30,000 nt of DNA from Chromera velia. Lineage: Eukaryota; Sar; Chromeraceae. This document shows, one piece after another, positions 8,900 to 26,882 of the stretch (its first letter is position 1; every line of letters begins with the position of its first letter). Under the pieces are notes generated by a model. The model had not been told where the DNA came from. It was given only the letters and a program-made list of their open reading frames with translations, and searched no databases. Position numbers and translations under genes: made by a program. Location of the stretch: positions 1-30,000 of the forward strand of contig JAHBMJ010005199.1 in the NCBI GenBank assembly GCA_018398765.1. Reading direction: 5' to 3'.

Positions 8900-11380
8900 A
8901 TGCAGGAATACCAAAGTGGGCCTGTAAATTTGCAGGCTGGCTTCCTCGAGTTGAAAAAGAGGATAGACGAGCAGGAAAGAACCGTTACCCAAATACAGCG
9001 GTCCCTCTGTTTTGTTCTTCGATTGTTAGGAGATCTGGCAACCACAGAGACGCTCATTCGAAGTCTGCCGTCTCCTTCCATCGGGAGCACTCCGGAGGAT
9101 TTTTTGGCCTCCGTCGAGAGGCTCCGACAGGAGCGGTCTGACAGAGCTCGAGATGTTCTTTTTTCAGTCTATCTGCCCCACCTACGGGTCGTGAGGTCGC
9201 GTTTTGAGGAAAAGAAAGAACGCGTGGCTTCTCTCATCGGTAGCTGGTCTGTAGCCTGCGAGAAGAAAAAGACGAGTGATGAGTGGGTGACGTCTTTAAA
9301 CGACACAGAACGTCATCTCTGGAGGTCTGTCGATAAAGACCCCCTTCCAAGAGAAGCTTTCATGACCTTCAGGTACATACGACGCGCTCTACCCCTGGAT
9401 AGACGGGGCATGGTTGCTGTTCAACACGTTTCCGACCCCCTTTTTCTTTGGAAACTGATGTTCCAAAGCAGGCACCCGTCTCTTCTGGCCACTCAGCTCA
9501 TGCTGCCTGCATTGCTGGGAAGACAAGGCTACTACAAGGTACAGAAAGGGGCCCGGGGGATGTTCCACCCATTCAGCGGGGCCCTCCCAAGCTTGAATCT
9601 GATCGCCCCACTCAACCCAAACTTTCTGGCCAGTCGCCGTCACGTTCTCTCTGTCCTGTGGCAGGCCGCCATTGCGAATCCACGTATTGCCGGCAAGAGA
9701 CACATGTGCCGATGGATCGCTGCAGCCTCTCATGTGGCAGACAGAGAGACCGTTGAAATGATCACTGCGCATCTGGCAAAAACCCCTTTGAGGGCTAGCT
9801 GGGTGGCCAGAAGAATTGAGAGTTTCCACTTGAGAAGCTCAGGGAGGGTCACCGGGTCGGGGGCGTTTATCTTCAGCGGTTGGCATTGCGAGCCGTCATT
9901 GGTGAGTGAGCGGCATTTGCGCTCTGTGAGAGAACTGCCGACAGAGAGGCTAAGTGCTCTGATCGCATCGCAAGCCGAGAGGGTCTGTGAATGTTCAGAT
10001 GCAATGAGACGATTTCTTTCCGATTCGCTCGGTCGGCCTTTTGGGGGTATTTTTGGGGATCGTTTTAGCCGTCTGCGTATTGTTGACGCGAAGGGATGGC
10101 TCATGTCGGCTTTCTCTCGTCCGCTGTGGGAGTGTCCGTTGGTGCTTTGGTATATAGATCTGTTGGAAAGTAAAGTGGCAGAGTTGGAGATTAAATCAAG
10201 AAGAAAAGACCCCGAAGAGATGATTGAAGTGGTACGAAGGAGAGTACAGCAGCCCGAGGACTTTGAAGGGGAAGAGGAAGAGGAAGAGAACGGGGTAGAG
10301 CAGCAAGAAGATCCTCAGGATGAGCATATGTCTCAGGCTGAGGGGGGGGAAGGGGAAGAGGAAAACGGGGAGGGAGAGGGAGGGGGTGAGGGTGAGGGGT
10401 ATGGAAATATGCGGAGAGTGATCGATGTAGCGTTGCTGCGAGCCTGTGCCATTGGTCTACCGCGTTTGACACGAACGCTCCTGAGTTATGGGGCGAATCC
10501 GAATGTGTCGGCGGTCCGGAAAGATGAGGGAGACCCCATTTTCTTTTGTCCTCCTAACACCGAGAGGTTTGATGCCGTTTGTCGCTCTGCAGTTCAAGCG
10601 ATGAATTCCAGGCCGCGTTTAGGGTTTCCGTCAGCGTCTGACTTTTGTCGAAACTTTGCTGTTGTGAGAGAGCTAGTGTTAGGGGGTGGGAAGCCTTATG
10701 CTTTCCTAGACATAGTGGACAAGGTGGGGTTAAAGCGCTTTGTAGACAACAGAGACGTTGATTATGGTCCAGTTTATGGATCTCCCTTTGTTTTCACATC
10801 CCGTCCCCTGCGCCTTCAACCAAAGGTCGTTCGATTTCGGGTTCTCCTCCGTCTCTTTGCAGAACCGTCTCTGAGGACACACCCACAGCCAGGCAGTCAC
10901 TGTGATGAAGAAGGGAGGGGAGCATCAGCCAGCAGAGAGCATGAGGGGGAAATGCCAGTTGAGGAGGGGGACAGTACAGGACTTCTGCAACGTCTACACA
11001 CCCTTGCAGAGGAACTCTGTGAGCATGACCGAGCCAGTGACCCTCTGTTAGAGAGGGTGCCACCCCCTCATGAGCTCGGCACAGAGGCTCATGAGCAGGA
11101 AGAGGACCCCGACTTCTCCTCGTGGAGGGCCAGGGAGTCCATCTCATCCCACGAGATGCTTCTTCTGAACCGTTCTCTGAAAGAGGCATGGCATGTGGTC
11201 CAAAAGTGGGGGCTGGCGCCACCAGACGGAAAGATGAAGACCATAGGCAAGAAAGCGCCTTCACCCAAGCCTTCACTAGCGGACCATCCCTCTGCACCGA
11301 AGACTGCAAAGTCTGAAATTCACTTTCAATCTTTGTGTGAGTCTCTTTTCCTCTCGTTTGACTCTAACTACGAGATCTGA
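8900..11380 (+). CDS. Large protein with one ankyrin-like unit, function unknown
   Basis: This is an uninterrupted plus-strand frame of 826 codons from ATG 8900 to TGA 11378-11380. The frame is open further upstream to an ATG at 8693. Those 69 residues are Cys/Ser-rich with no conserved look and begin right after the TA run, so I prefer 8900; an upstream start or exon is possible. Residues about 1-60 are likely helical. Residues about 60-450 are a mixed charged region rich in Arg, Trp and Leu that I do not recognise. Residues about 456-500 form a Glu/Gly low-complexity linker. Residues about 508-540 (ALLRACAIGLPRLTRTLLSY, then GANPN) match the helix-turn-helix and GANPN tip of an ankyrin repeat. 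Only one unit is clear, although the 600-640 region may hold a degenerate second one. The C-terminal third is acidic, then Lys/Pro-rich. No enzyme motif or membrane segment is evident. Confidence 0.7.
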   Translation: MQEYQSGPVNLQAGFLELKKRIDEQERTVTQIQRSLCFVLRLLGDLATTETLIRSLPSPSIGSTPEDFLASVERLRQERSDRARDVLFSVYLPHLRVVRSRFEEKKERVASLIGSWSVACEKKKTSDEWVTSLNDTERHLWRSVDKDPLPREAFMTFRYIRRALPLDRRGMVAVQHVSDPLFLWKLMFQSRHPSLLATQLMLPALLGRQGYYKVQKGARGMFHPFSGALPSLNLIAPLNPNFLASRRHVLSVLWQAAIANPRIAGKRHMCRWIAAASHVADRETVEMITAHLAKTPLRASWVARRIESFHLRSSGRVTGSGAFIFSGWHCEPSLVSERHLRSVRELPTERLSALIASQAERVCECSDAMRRFLSDSLGRPFGGIFGDRFSRLRIVDAKGWLMSAFSRPLWECPLVLWYIDLLESKVAELEIKSRRKDPEEMIEVVRRRVQQPEDFEGEEEEEENGVEQQEDPQDEHMSQAEGGEGEEENGEGEGGGEGEGYGNMRRVIDVALLRACAIGLPRLTRTLLSYGANPNVSAVRKDEGDPIFFCPPNTERFDAVCRSAVQAMNSRPRLGFPSASDFCRNFAVVRELVLGGGKPYAFLDIVDKVGLKRFVDNRDVDYGPVYGSPFVFTSRPLRLQPKVVRFRVLLRLFAEPSLRTHPQPGSHCDEEGRGASASREHEGEMPVEEGDSTGLLQRLHTLAEELCEHDRASDPLLERVPPPHELGTEAHEQEEDPDFSSWRARESISSHEMLLLNRSLKEAWHVVQKWGLAPPDGKMKTIGKKAPSPKPSLADHPSAPKTAKSEIHFQSLCESLFLSFDSNYEI

Positions 11381-12496
11381 TATAAAACATAGATATAATT
11401 TCGAACATTTGACAAATGCAATTAATATTGTTTGATTCATACACTGCATAGTTGTTAAATTGACTCTACAATTGATGAGACTCAGACAATTAGTAAATTG
11501 ATTATTATTAATTAATTGCCCAGTGATTCATTGATTCTAATTGATTCTTTGATTAATTTTTTTATTTTATTTTAAACGCATATAAATGCATTCACTTGAA
11601 ATTTATTGATTTGTTCTTGAATTAGGATTAGGATTAGGATAGATTAAGTTTAATGTTCCGAGGATTGGTCTCCCGCTCTAATGCTGAATGTCTAACTTGC
11701 GGCTTCCAGGGAAAGCGCCTAGACGCATCAGACCTCCCTGGCCAGCCCACACAGGTCTAGCCTGTGCCGCGAACGGATCACATTGAACAATCAATCACCT
11801 GCGTGTGTATGCGAGAGGGCTTACTCCATTCCAAAGCAGGGTTTGAAATAGTTTGAAAGGGAACAATCCTAGAATCAATTAATTGATTCTACGTCCGGCC
11901 TCTCTACTATTAAAATCAAAGTGTTGCCACCGCTAACAGTATTTCATGGCTGCTTTCCGACTGTATAACTCTGACTAGAGTTCTAAAATTCAAATCTGAA
12001 TAGAGTCCTGACCATATGTATGGCTGAGTGTTTAGCCAAGTTTGTTTGAAGACGTAACGTGGCGAGGCCTTCAAGCCACGCCACGGCATGCACGCAAATC
12101 GCATGTCAGGATTGCATGATGCGCGCGCACGCCGAGCGACCTCGCGCATGCATGCATGCAGGCCGGTAATTATACTTAAGGGATCGAATTGCAATTAATT
12201 AAGTCGATCAGTCAATCGTAAGTCAAGCTTTCGTATGTCAATGACAGTCTCTAGAAGCAGAACCCTTGTACGACAGACCTTCTGAGTGTGTGTCTCCAAG
12301 CTACATCCTAGCTTCGGGACCCCTGGACGGGTTGTCAGAGAAGGTTATCCGGGTCGATCAAGAAAACCTTGGCTTTGTGGCTGCTTTAACGAGTATATAT
12401 CATTCTCGGCTTCACTCTGCATTCCTTCATCTTGGCCTCTTTCCAGCCGGTATCTACTTTCTAGGCCGCTTGCAGTCTTCCATCTAGTACATCCGA
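11381..12496. other. AT-rich spacer between the ankyrin and UBA genes
   Basis: The interval 11390-11640 is rich in ATTGATT/AATTAATT words with three GGATTA repeats near 11625. The interval 11640-12490 is more balanced, with short ATGCATGCATGCAGG-type words near 12146. I see no coding exon or RNA gene. The segment just before 12497 is the probable promoter and 5' leader of the next gene. Confidence 0.5.
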
Positions 12497-14791
12497 ATGT
12501 CCCTAGATGGCATTGCGCATGACAGAAAGGTGTGGAGAAGGCTGGCTTCCTGGAAAGAAGAACAGATCGCGAGGAAGCAGCCGCACTTGAATAGCGATCC
12601 GCAAGACTCTATTGACTACCTCTACACGTATGAAGAAGGTAAGCGAGAAGTTAGATGAGAATTCAGGCTGAAACGCGATAACAGATTGACCCGTTGTAAT
12701 CCGTTGTACAGAACAGAGCCGCAGCTTTATGTGCACCAAACCGACACGTATACAGCTAGTCCTTAGTCAATTGTGTCTCTCTGTATATGCACCTTCCTCT
12801 CACATTTGCAGTCGCCCTCTCTTCTCGCTGCTTGCAGCTCTCCTTTCAGGTTTCTTGTAGACTCTGGAGAATTCTCCTTTTCTTTCACTCTGCATGCTTG
12901 GCGTCTTTGTGTGCGTGTGTCTTTCTGCAGGAACGTGGACTCGACGTCCGGCGGGAACTTTCACCGCTATGCGCATCGCAAGGCCCCCTCTCTCTGTTAG
13001 TCCGTTCGTGCCGCCTGACGAGTTCATTGCTCAGAGAATTGCGGAGGCGAGGGAGAAAAGAGAGGTGAAGAAGGCCTTGAGTGCTCTTGCCCGGGGGGAC
13101 CCCACTGCCCCCTCAGACATTTCGCCGTCGGATCTTGAAAATTTGATGACGGTGGAGCGGGTAATCGTGTCTGCTAGGTTGCAACTGGAGAACGGGGGCC
13201 TAGTGGAATCTTCTTCCAGTAGCATCGCTGCGCAAATGCCGATCCCTGCACCCCGTCACTGCCCTGCTGTAGCCCCCCCCGTGCCCAACCACAAGAGCAG
13301 CGCCCCCCCTCTTTATTCCAATCAAGAACGAGAGAAAGACGAGAACGAGGAACGCGAATGGCAAGTGAAGGAGAAACACGAGGGAGCAGAAAAGGAGAAA
13401 CACGAGAGAGCAGAAAAGGAGAAACACGAGAGAGCAGAAAAGGAGAAACACGAGAGAGCAGAAAAGGAGAAACACGAGAGAGAGGAGAAGGAAAGACGAG
13501 GAAGAGAGCAACTCCGCCGTGCACTGAGCAGACCGACGTTGCCAAGAAAAGCCACAGGGCACTTCTCCTTTCCCTCTCTGTTTAAGGTGGGTATGGGTGG
13601 GTTTTCACTTTATAGGAAGATCCCTCTCCCATTCCTTCTTTCCCCTCTTCCTTCCCTTCCTTCCCTTCCCTCCCTTCCTTGCTTTCTTGCTTCCAAATCG
13701 TTTCTTCCTTCCTTCTTTCCTTCCTTCCTTCCTTCTTTCCTTCCTTCCTTCGTTCGTTCCTTCATTCCTTCGTTCTTTCCTTCGTTCATTCCTGCCTTCC
13801 CTCGTTCTTTCATTCCTTCATTTCTTCGTTCTTTCCTTCGTTCCGTGACAGTGGACCAGGTGTTCAGTTATCTTGAGTATGAATGCGCAGGAATTCAACA
13901 CACTTAATTCAGCGCTGGTTTCACTGAGGCACAGGAAGCGATCGAAGACGATTAAATTTTCAGATATCGCTCTCAAAGCATTTTTGCTGTGACGGTCTCC
14001 AATTGGATTTTCCAACCTTTTCCCTTGGTGTGCGTGCAGGTACAACAGCAGGGCCAGGCGCCTTCAGTGCAACAACAGGTCGGTTGTGCATGGTCTGGTG
14101 GGCTTCTTCGAGGGAGCGAAGGAAGAGAAGGAGAGGGGCTCCCGGCCCCGGGTCACTTCATGGCAAGAATGGGAATGAAAATTCCGTTGCTCAGAGAAAA
14201 GAAGCAAGAAAACGTCTGCAAATGACATAGATAAGTGATTCTGCTTGGCTCTGCACGATTTTTTGAACGCTGCCGGCTCGATTTGTGCAGCTGCCTCTGT
14301 CAATGTGCGTACGTATGCACATTTCCCTCACTGCGTCAGTGCTGAGCGCATCACTCTCTTTCTGTTCCACTTCTTTTTTGTTTTCGTTTTTTTTTCCCTG
14401 CGTTTGAGAGCGCGTGCCTCACAGTCGTCGTTCCTGCATGTATTTTTTGTTTGATCTCTTTCTCCTCAGGACACGTACGCGGGACCGAGGAATCTCGAGA
14501 AGGAGAGATCCTACCTGAGGTACGTCAACAAATTTGATCGAAAGTGCGAGAGCTAGAGATCCAGAGAACAGATAGGTTGGAAAGTAAGATTGTCGCCTGG
14601 TTCTGTCCGCGGCAGCTGTTTGTTGCGTCTGACTCTGTCTGGTCACTTTGAACCAGATAGAGACGGCGAAACAATGCGCGTCGGCTTTCGCTGATCATGA
14701 GGAAAACAGGCTACATGATCTAATTGCCATACTTCCTGCGGGGCCTGTGGGAGGATGAGACACACATGAGCGACGTCGCCACCCGAAGGAA

Positions 14792-14822
<31 letters not shown>

Positions 14823-15887
14823 CGCGTCTCTCTTTAAAGTCAGTCATGCGATGTGTGTCCGTCGCCCTTCTGTTCTGTACCTGGACCTTCGGCTGCCTTG
14901 ATTTGCATTCCAAGGCTGGGATTGGCAACTTCGGTGCGTTCTTGAAGTTGAAAATTAAGGCCCCCTGTTACTTATCGAGGGGGGGGGGAGGGAAGCCTTG
15001 GTCTGTATGTTGAGGTCGGGGGTTGTTGTGTATACCCTCCGGTCATCTGTCCAGTACATGTTCAGAGGGCCCGCGAAGCTGGGGGAAAGGCAAGCACCTC
15101 GGTTTATAGTGATCGAGGTTGTGGGTGCACTCAGTCACCCGTGCTTTTCCTTTCTCTTTTTTTAAGCTGACGGACCTCTCGATTGTTGACTGCATGGCTA
15201 ATTGATCGATTTGAAATCAGTGTAGACCCCGTCCGCATTCACTTCGTTGGAGCCTCGGTCTTTCTCTCAGTAGATTTAGTGTGTATGTTTCGAATCTTCT
15301 TAGTTATTTTTGTTCTCCTTTCTCCTCTTCTCTCTGCAGACTTCAGGCATCAGCAACGGCTACATCTTTCTCTTCCCCATTCTCTTCAGCTCAGTCATCA
15401 GGTCTGTCGTTCTTTGCCAAAAAACAAAAACAGGAAGCAAGACAGTCACCTTTTCTTCTCAACTAATCCTTGTGAAGTTGTAGAAAGAATTTTTGATTGC
15501 TTGCGAAGGATGTAGAGAAGTACAGGATTCCATGAACCAAACTCGGTCGGCCCCTGCTCGTTTTCGCACGCATGAGTTAATCCACTAGCTGCGCTTGATC
15601 AGCCTGCATGCTTCGTTGGTCCCAGTGCGGCAGTATCATTTTTTGTTTCATTTCATGTCTTTCTTACTGATTCCGGCTGGCATGTCTCTGGCCGTATATG
15701 GATCGACGCTCGGCTTCCCCTGCCTCAATGTGCCCTGCCAACAGAACTTTCCATACTGAGACTGGTCGAGATGGGGTTCCCGAGGGAGGAGGCCGACTCT
15801 GCATGGGCTGAAAGCAATGGAGACTTCCCGAAGGCACTCCTCATTCTGAGGCAAAGAGGCAGCATGACGGGGTCAGCACCATCATGA
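12497..15887 (+). CDS. UBA-domain protein with charged tandem repeat (8-exon model)
   Basis: Proposed exons: 12497-12638, 12931-13590, 14040-14078, 14470-14519, 14657-14746, 15055-15101, 15340-15401 and 15745-15887. All junctions keep one frame and give 410 residues. The C-terminal exon is the clearest part. LSILRLVEMGFPREEADSAW, followed by ESNGDFPKALLILRQR, has the MGF loop and three-helix pattern of a ubiquitin-associated (UBA) domain (about residues 365-402), so ubiquitin binding is likely. Exon 2 has a helical segment, a Ser/Pro-rich stretch, and five copies of a 24-bp repeat encoding EKHERAEK at 13369-13488. Exon 1 and 2 junctions are strong (GTAAGC donor, TTTCTGCAG acceptor). Internal exons 3-6 are weaker. 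Exon 2 could instead end at 13586, and the exon-5 donor GTGGGAGG is poor, leaving a stop at 14756 as an alternative end. The model might therefore be two genes, with UBA exons 15055-15887 belonging to the second. I do not recognise the family outside the UBA. Confidence 0.5.
13369..13488 (+). repeat. 24-bp coding minisatellite, about five copies
   Basis: The unit GGAGAAACACGAGAGAGCAG plus AAAA is repeated head to tail five times with few differences. It encodes a Lys/Glu/His/Arg-rich octapeptide repeat that would form a charged single helix. Because the unit is a multiple of three, copy number can change without a frameshift. Antisense frames are also open and should be ignored. Confidence 0.9.
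13630..13845 (+). repeat. Pyrimidine microsatellite (TTCC/TTCG/TTCA) in an intron
   Basis: Degenerate tetranucleotide TTCC with TTCG and TTCA variants runs for over 200 bp inside the proposed second intron of the UBA gene, pyrimidine-rich on the transcribed-sense strand. It yields false Phe/Leu/Ser-rich frames. Confidence 0.85.
14793..14825 (+). repeat. (TC)n dinucleotide run
   Basis: This is an alternating TC tract of about 30 bp, lying in the proposed fifth intron of the UBA gene. An ATG with a signal-peptide-like frame follows at 14846 (discussed among the rejected items). Confidence 0.9.
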
Positions 15888-17129
15888 CGTATTACGACTC
15901 TTTCAGGGTCAACCAACACCTTTCTCGACGTGCACACCAGCAGAAGGCGTCGATGAATTCGGATGAATTTCACTGAAATTTCAAAGGGCAGAACTTTCAT
16001 CTTGTACACATCATTGAATGACGCACTCTCAGTTTTTTCATTTTATCTTTGAAGCTGGCTTCAATCGGTGAAGGGGCGGTATCCAGCCTTATTTTTGATT
16101 TTCGGTAGCTCTGACTTAGAGACATAAGCATCGATGAGCGGTCGCAGCGGCATAGGCAGAGATAATTCTGGGGTCTGTCATGGCCTTTGAAGAGTCAATC
16201 TGTGCATGCCGCATGCAATGCACATTCGCCCTCTTTCTCTTTCTTCATTGTTTGTGCGTGAAGGTAGAATATTGATTTGGGGGGTTTCGGAGTGCAGACA
16301 GCGGGGGAGTTGACACGTACGGTCTCCGAGCAAAAATTACTGCAAGTGAATGGCTGACTGGCTCATGCAGGTCATCGAATGACAGAGGAAATAGGGACAG
16401 AGACGGTGTCTTTCCGCGTAAAGCCTCTCTGTGACTCTGTCTCTTTTCCCGTCACAAAACTATTCCAGACAGCGTACATTTCGCAGTGCTTTTGTTGTTT
16501 GGGAGCCTAGCCTGAGGGAATGGCACTCAAAGGAAGAGAAAATGGTTATCACTGTACCAGAACCTCTCCCCTCTGTGATACGCTTGGATCAAATTAATTA
16601 TGTGTATATGCAATTTGTATATAGAGACAATCCAACTTAATGTGCGGTGGAAGATGAAAAAAAAAAACCGTTAAAGACCATAAATAATCAGTATAACTTA
16701 AAAAATAACATGTATAGATTAAAATTTATTCCAACACTTCAAGTTACATCGGCGTAAAGGTATTGAACCTACTAGTAGTATTTGACCCTACTAATTAGTA
16801 GTAGTCACCCAGATGATAGTACGTTTGGGTCCATTCAATCACTTGCATTGTACTATATAAAAATAATATTATAACTAGCGTTATAAATAATCTATGTCGT
16901 AGAAAACTCCAAAGACTCAGATTTTATTGAAGTAAACGTCACGCCGACGGTCAATGACGGTCTTTTTTAAAAAAAAAATATAACTACTTAATCCATGAGG
17001 TGTTTCAATGCACTAACTCGTAAATTAAAAATAAACTTCAAGCCGTTTCATACATTTCTGAATTAATTAAGATCACTTCAACATTGATCCCAATATTTAC
17101 AAATCGCCGACGCGGACATCAACTAATGC
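15888..17129. other. 3' flank of UBA gene and AT-rich spacer
   Basis: The interval 15888-16640 has gene-like composition and probably includes the 3' untranslated region of the UBA gene. A possible orphan exon (about 16297-16368, preceded by GGAGTGCAG) has an open frame of about 20 codons but no partner. The interval 16640-17129 is AT-rich with no coding signal. Confidence 0.45.
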
Positions 17130-18135
17130 ATGCTTACACCAATTGTCCTCCGATTTCAAGATGTACTCAGACACCTAGTTCGATGCCCCAAGCAAGACTC
17201 GCTCCAACGTAAAACCGAGAGCCGGAGCCTCAACGGAGAGTTGTATCCCCCCACTTTCCCGCATTCGTTGTTTGGAAGCACGCCTGCAGGCAATGAATGC
17301 CGTTCGGTAGCCTCCATTGTCCATTCTGGCAAGACAGCGACGATCAGCTAAGCTGGTCGATCAGCCGACGCATGCTCTTCCTCTATTTGCATGCACCATC
17401 ACGTGTGCTTTCCTGACGGACCCCTCGAACGAAATGCATGGATGACTGCTGCCGTGGATGGGTGCAGGCGTTTCCCTCGGGCTCTCGACCGGATTAGAGA
17501 GGGAGGTATCAGTGGACGGATGGAAGGAGGGAGACAGGACGGATCGAAGATGAATGGATGAATGGGATCACACAGTTCGCTGGAACGATTCCTTTTGCAC
17601 ACACCAATCCATCTATCAATCAATCAATGAACAATACATGCGCGTGTCTTCTCGTCACTTTATTGGTTTTTGGATAAGGAAGTTGCTGATCCAAGGAAGG
17701 ACCGGAGAAAGGGCGGGTGTTTCATTCACGATCTATTTTGACAGGTTAAAGTTGCCCTAATAAAATCCAGAGACGAGTCGGACGCCCCACTTTCACTTTG
17801 AATTCGCTCAAGCACGCATCAACGTACCCAATTCCTGAGGCCCCTCTGTCCCACAATTCATTCATATGAATAAAGGCCCCCCCCAATGCGTGCCAGAGAA
17901 TACTGCCATGGACCCGAATATGAGAGCGTCCATGCGAACTCACATGCAGCCAGATCTTCAAAAACAAAATCAAGGTAAGCCGGTATGTATGTGTGACTGG
18001 AGTGGAGTCAAAAGGGAAGAAACGAAGGATGGATGGAGCAATGTAGAATCATCAACGCCGGCAGTCAGACATACTTCTCCTTTTTCTTCTTTCTCATGCA
18101 AGCATTCATTGACCTCCCCCACCCCTCCAGCGTGG
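17130..18135. other. Spacer with no supported gene
   Basis: Only short frames occur, and none has a domain or convincing splice signals. Short GGAT/GAAT and ATCA tetranucleotide runs lie near 17440-17630. The part nearest 18136 is the probable 3' untranslated region of the minus-strand TPR gene. Confidence 0.45.
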
Positions 18136-25486
<7,351 letters not shown>

Positions 25487-26833
25487 ATGAAATTCACCGC
25501 GCTTGCTTCTCTTCTTGTCCTTGGGGCCTTCGCCCAGGACGCCGCTCCTGCCGAGACTCCGGCAGCTGCCCCCGCTGTCGCAGCTGAGCCCGCTGCTGCT
25601 CCTGCTGAGGCTCCCGCCGCCGCTGCCCCCGCCGATGAGGTTCCCGCTGAGCTCCCCATCGAGGAGGAGTACGAGCTGACCCCCGAGGAGGAGGAGCAGA
25701 TGGAGATGGAGGAACTCGAGGCCATGGACATGGGCCTTCCCCTTGAGGTGAGTTCCTTGATTCTTTGGCCACTTAAAAGGAGGCCTGTGAGTACTTGATT
25801 TTATCTCGCCTGTACAGTGCTTGGCAAACATGTAAGACACCCTGGAAAGTACTTTCTAATTTTCTCTGCAGTCTCCAGTCTCCAGTCTCTGAAATGTTCT
25901 TAAAAGGCTTTTTGGCGCTTGGCACGCGCTTTGACATGCTGATAGTCTCTCTGTGCTACGTGCTCCTGATCGCTCCGTTCCATTTCGATTTTCACTCCTC
26001 CGAGCGCCAGGAAGTCACCGTTCTTTCCCTCTGCCTTGTTTTGCGTTTTGAATTGTTTTTTTTTTGCAGCCCTTGATGGTGAAGGACACCGTCTGGATCC
26101 CCTCCATGACCTATGAGCCCCTGATTGACGAGAAGGGAAACGCCCTCACCGTTGAAGAGTTCGACGCCATGATGCAAGGTGGGTCCCGTGTTTTTCATTC
26201 CTGACTGATTCATGGCAGCAGCGGGGAAAGCAGGCAGCTGAATGAATTTCTCTTCGAGTGAACTTTTTTTCTATTTTTGGAGCGTCTGAGAGCTGACGAT
26301 CTTTATGTGTCTGCCCATGTGTCTGCAGAGAGCGCCGACACTGAGGAGGTCCAGGACGGTGCAGGTCTGTCTGTCTGAATCAAATGGGGGGGGGGAGGGG
26401 ATGCCGGGTGAAACTTTGTGTTGTGTGTGGGGGGGTTGTGATGTTGACTCGTTTTTTCATATTCCTCTTCCACTTTTTGTTCCGTCTTCATTTCCTCGCG
26501 TGGGCAAGGCAAGAAATGTGCAAGACGAGGTAGGCGAGCGAACGGTCGTACTGTAGGAGGAGGTGGTCAAATTTGATTGAAGACTCCACGTTCTCACCCC
26601 ATGGCTTTCTCCTTTCCCTTTCTGTGAATTTCAGCACCTCGCAACCTGTACGGCTACCGTCGCGGCTTCGGCTGGGGTGGAGGCTACAGACGTTTCGGCT
26701 GGGGTGGGTTCGGCTACAGGCGCTTTGGCTGGGGCCGCCCTTTCGGCTGGCGCCGCCCTTTCTTCTGGGGCCGCCGTCTCGCTGAGACCGAGACCGCTGA
26801 GGCACCTGGTCAGCTTCTCTCTGTCTCTGTCTT

Positions 26834-26882
<49 letters not shown>

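Noticed and set aside
13610-13848. Phe/Leu/Ser or Lys/Glu/Gly frames over 13610-13848
   Set aside because: They come from the TTCC-type microsatellite in an intron.
14846-14933. ATG followed by a 29-residue signal-peptide-like frame and a GTGCGT donor
   Set aside because: It continues in frame through 15055-15101, but then reaches a stop at the next plausible exon and does not fit the frame of the UBA exon. It remains a possible alternative first exon.
15340-15401. Exon read as a membrane segment (SGISNGYIFLFPILFSSVI)
   Set aside because: In that frame the next exon does not give the UBA sequence and soon stops. The Ser/Thr/Ala-rich frame joins the UBA exon exactly.
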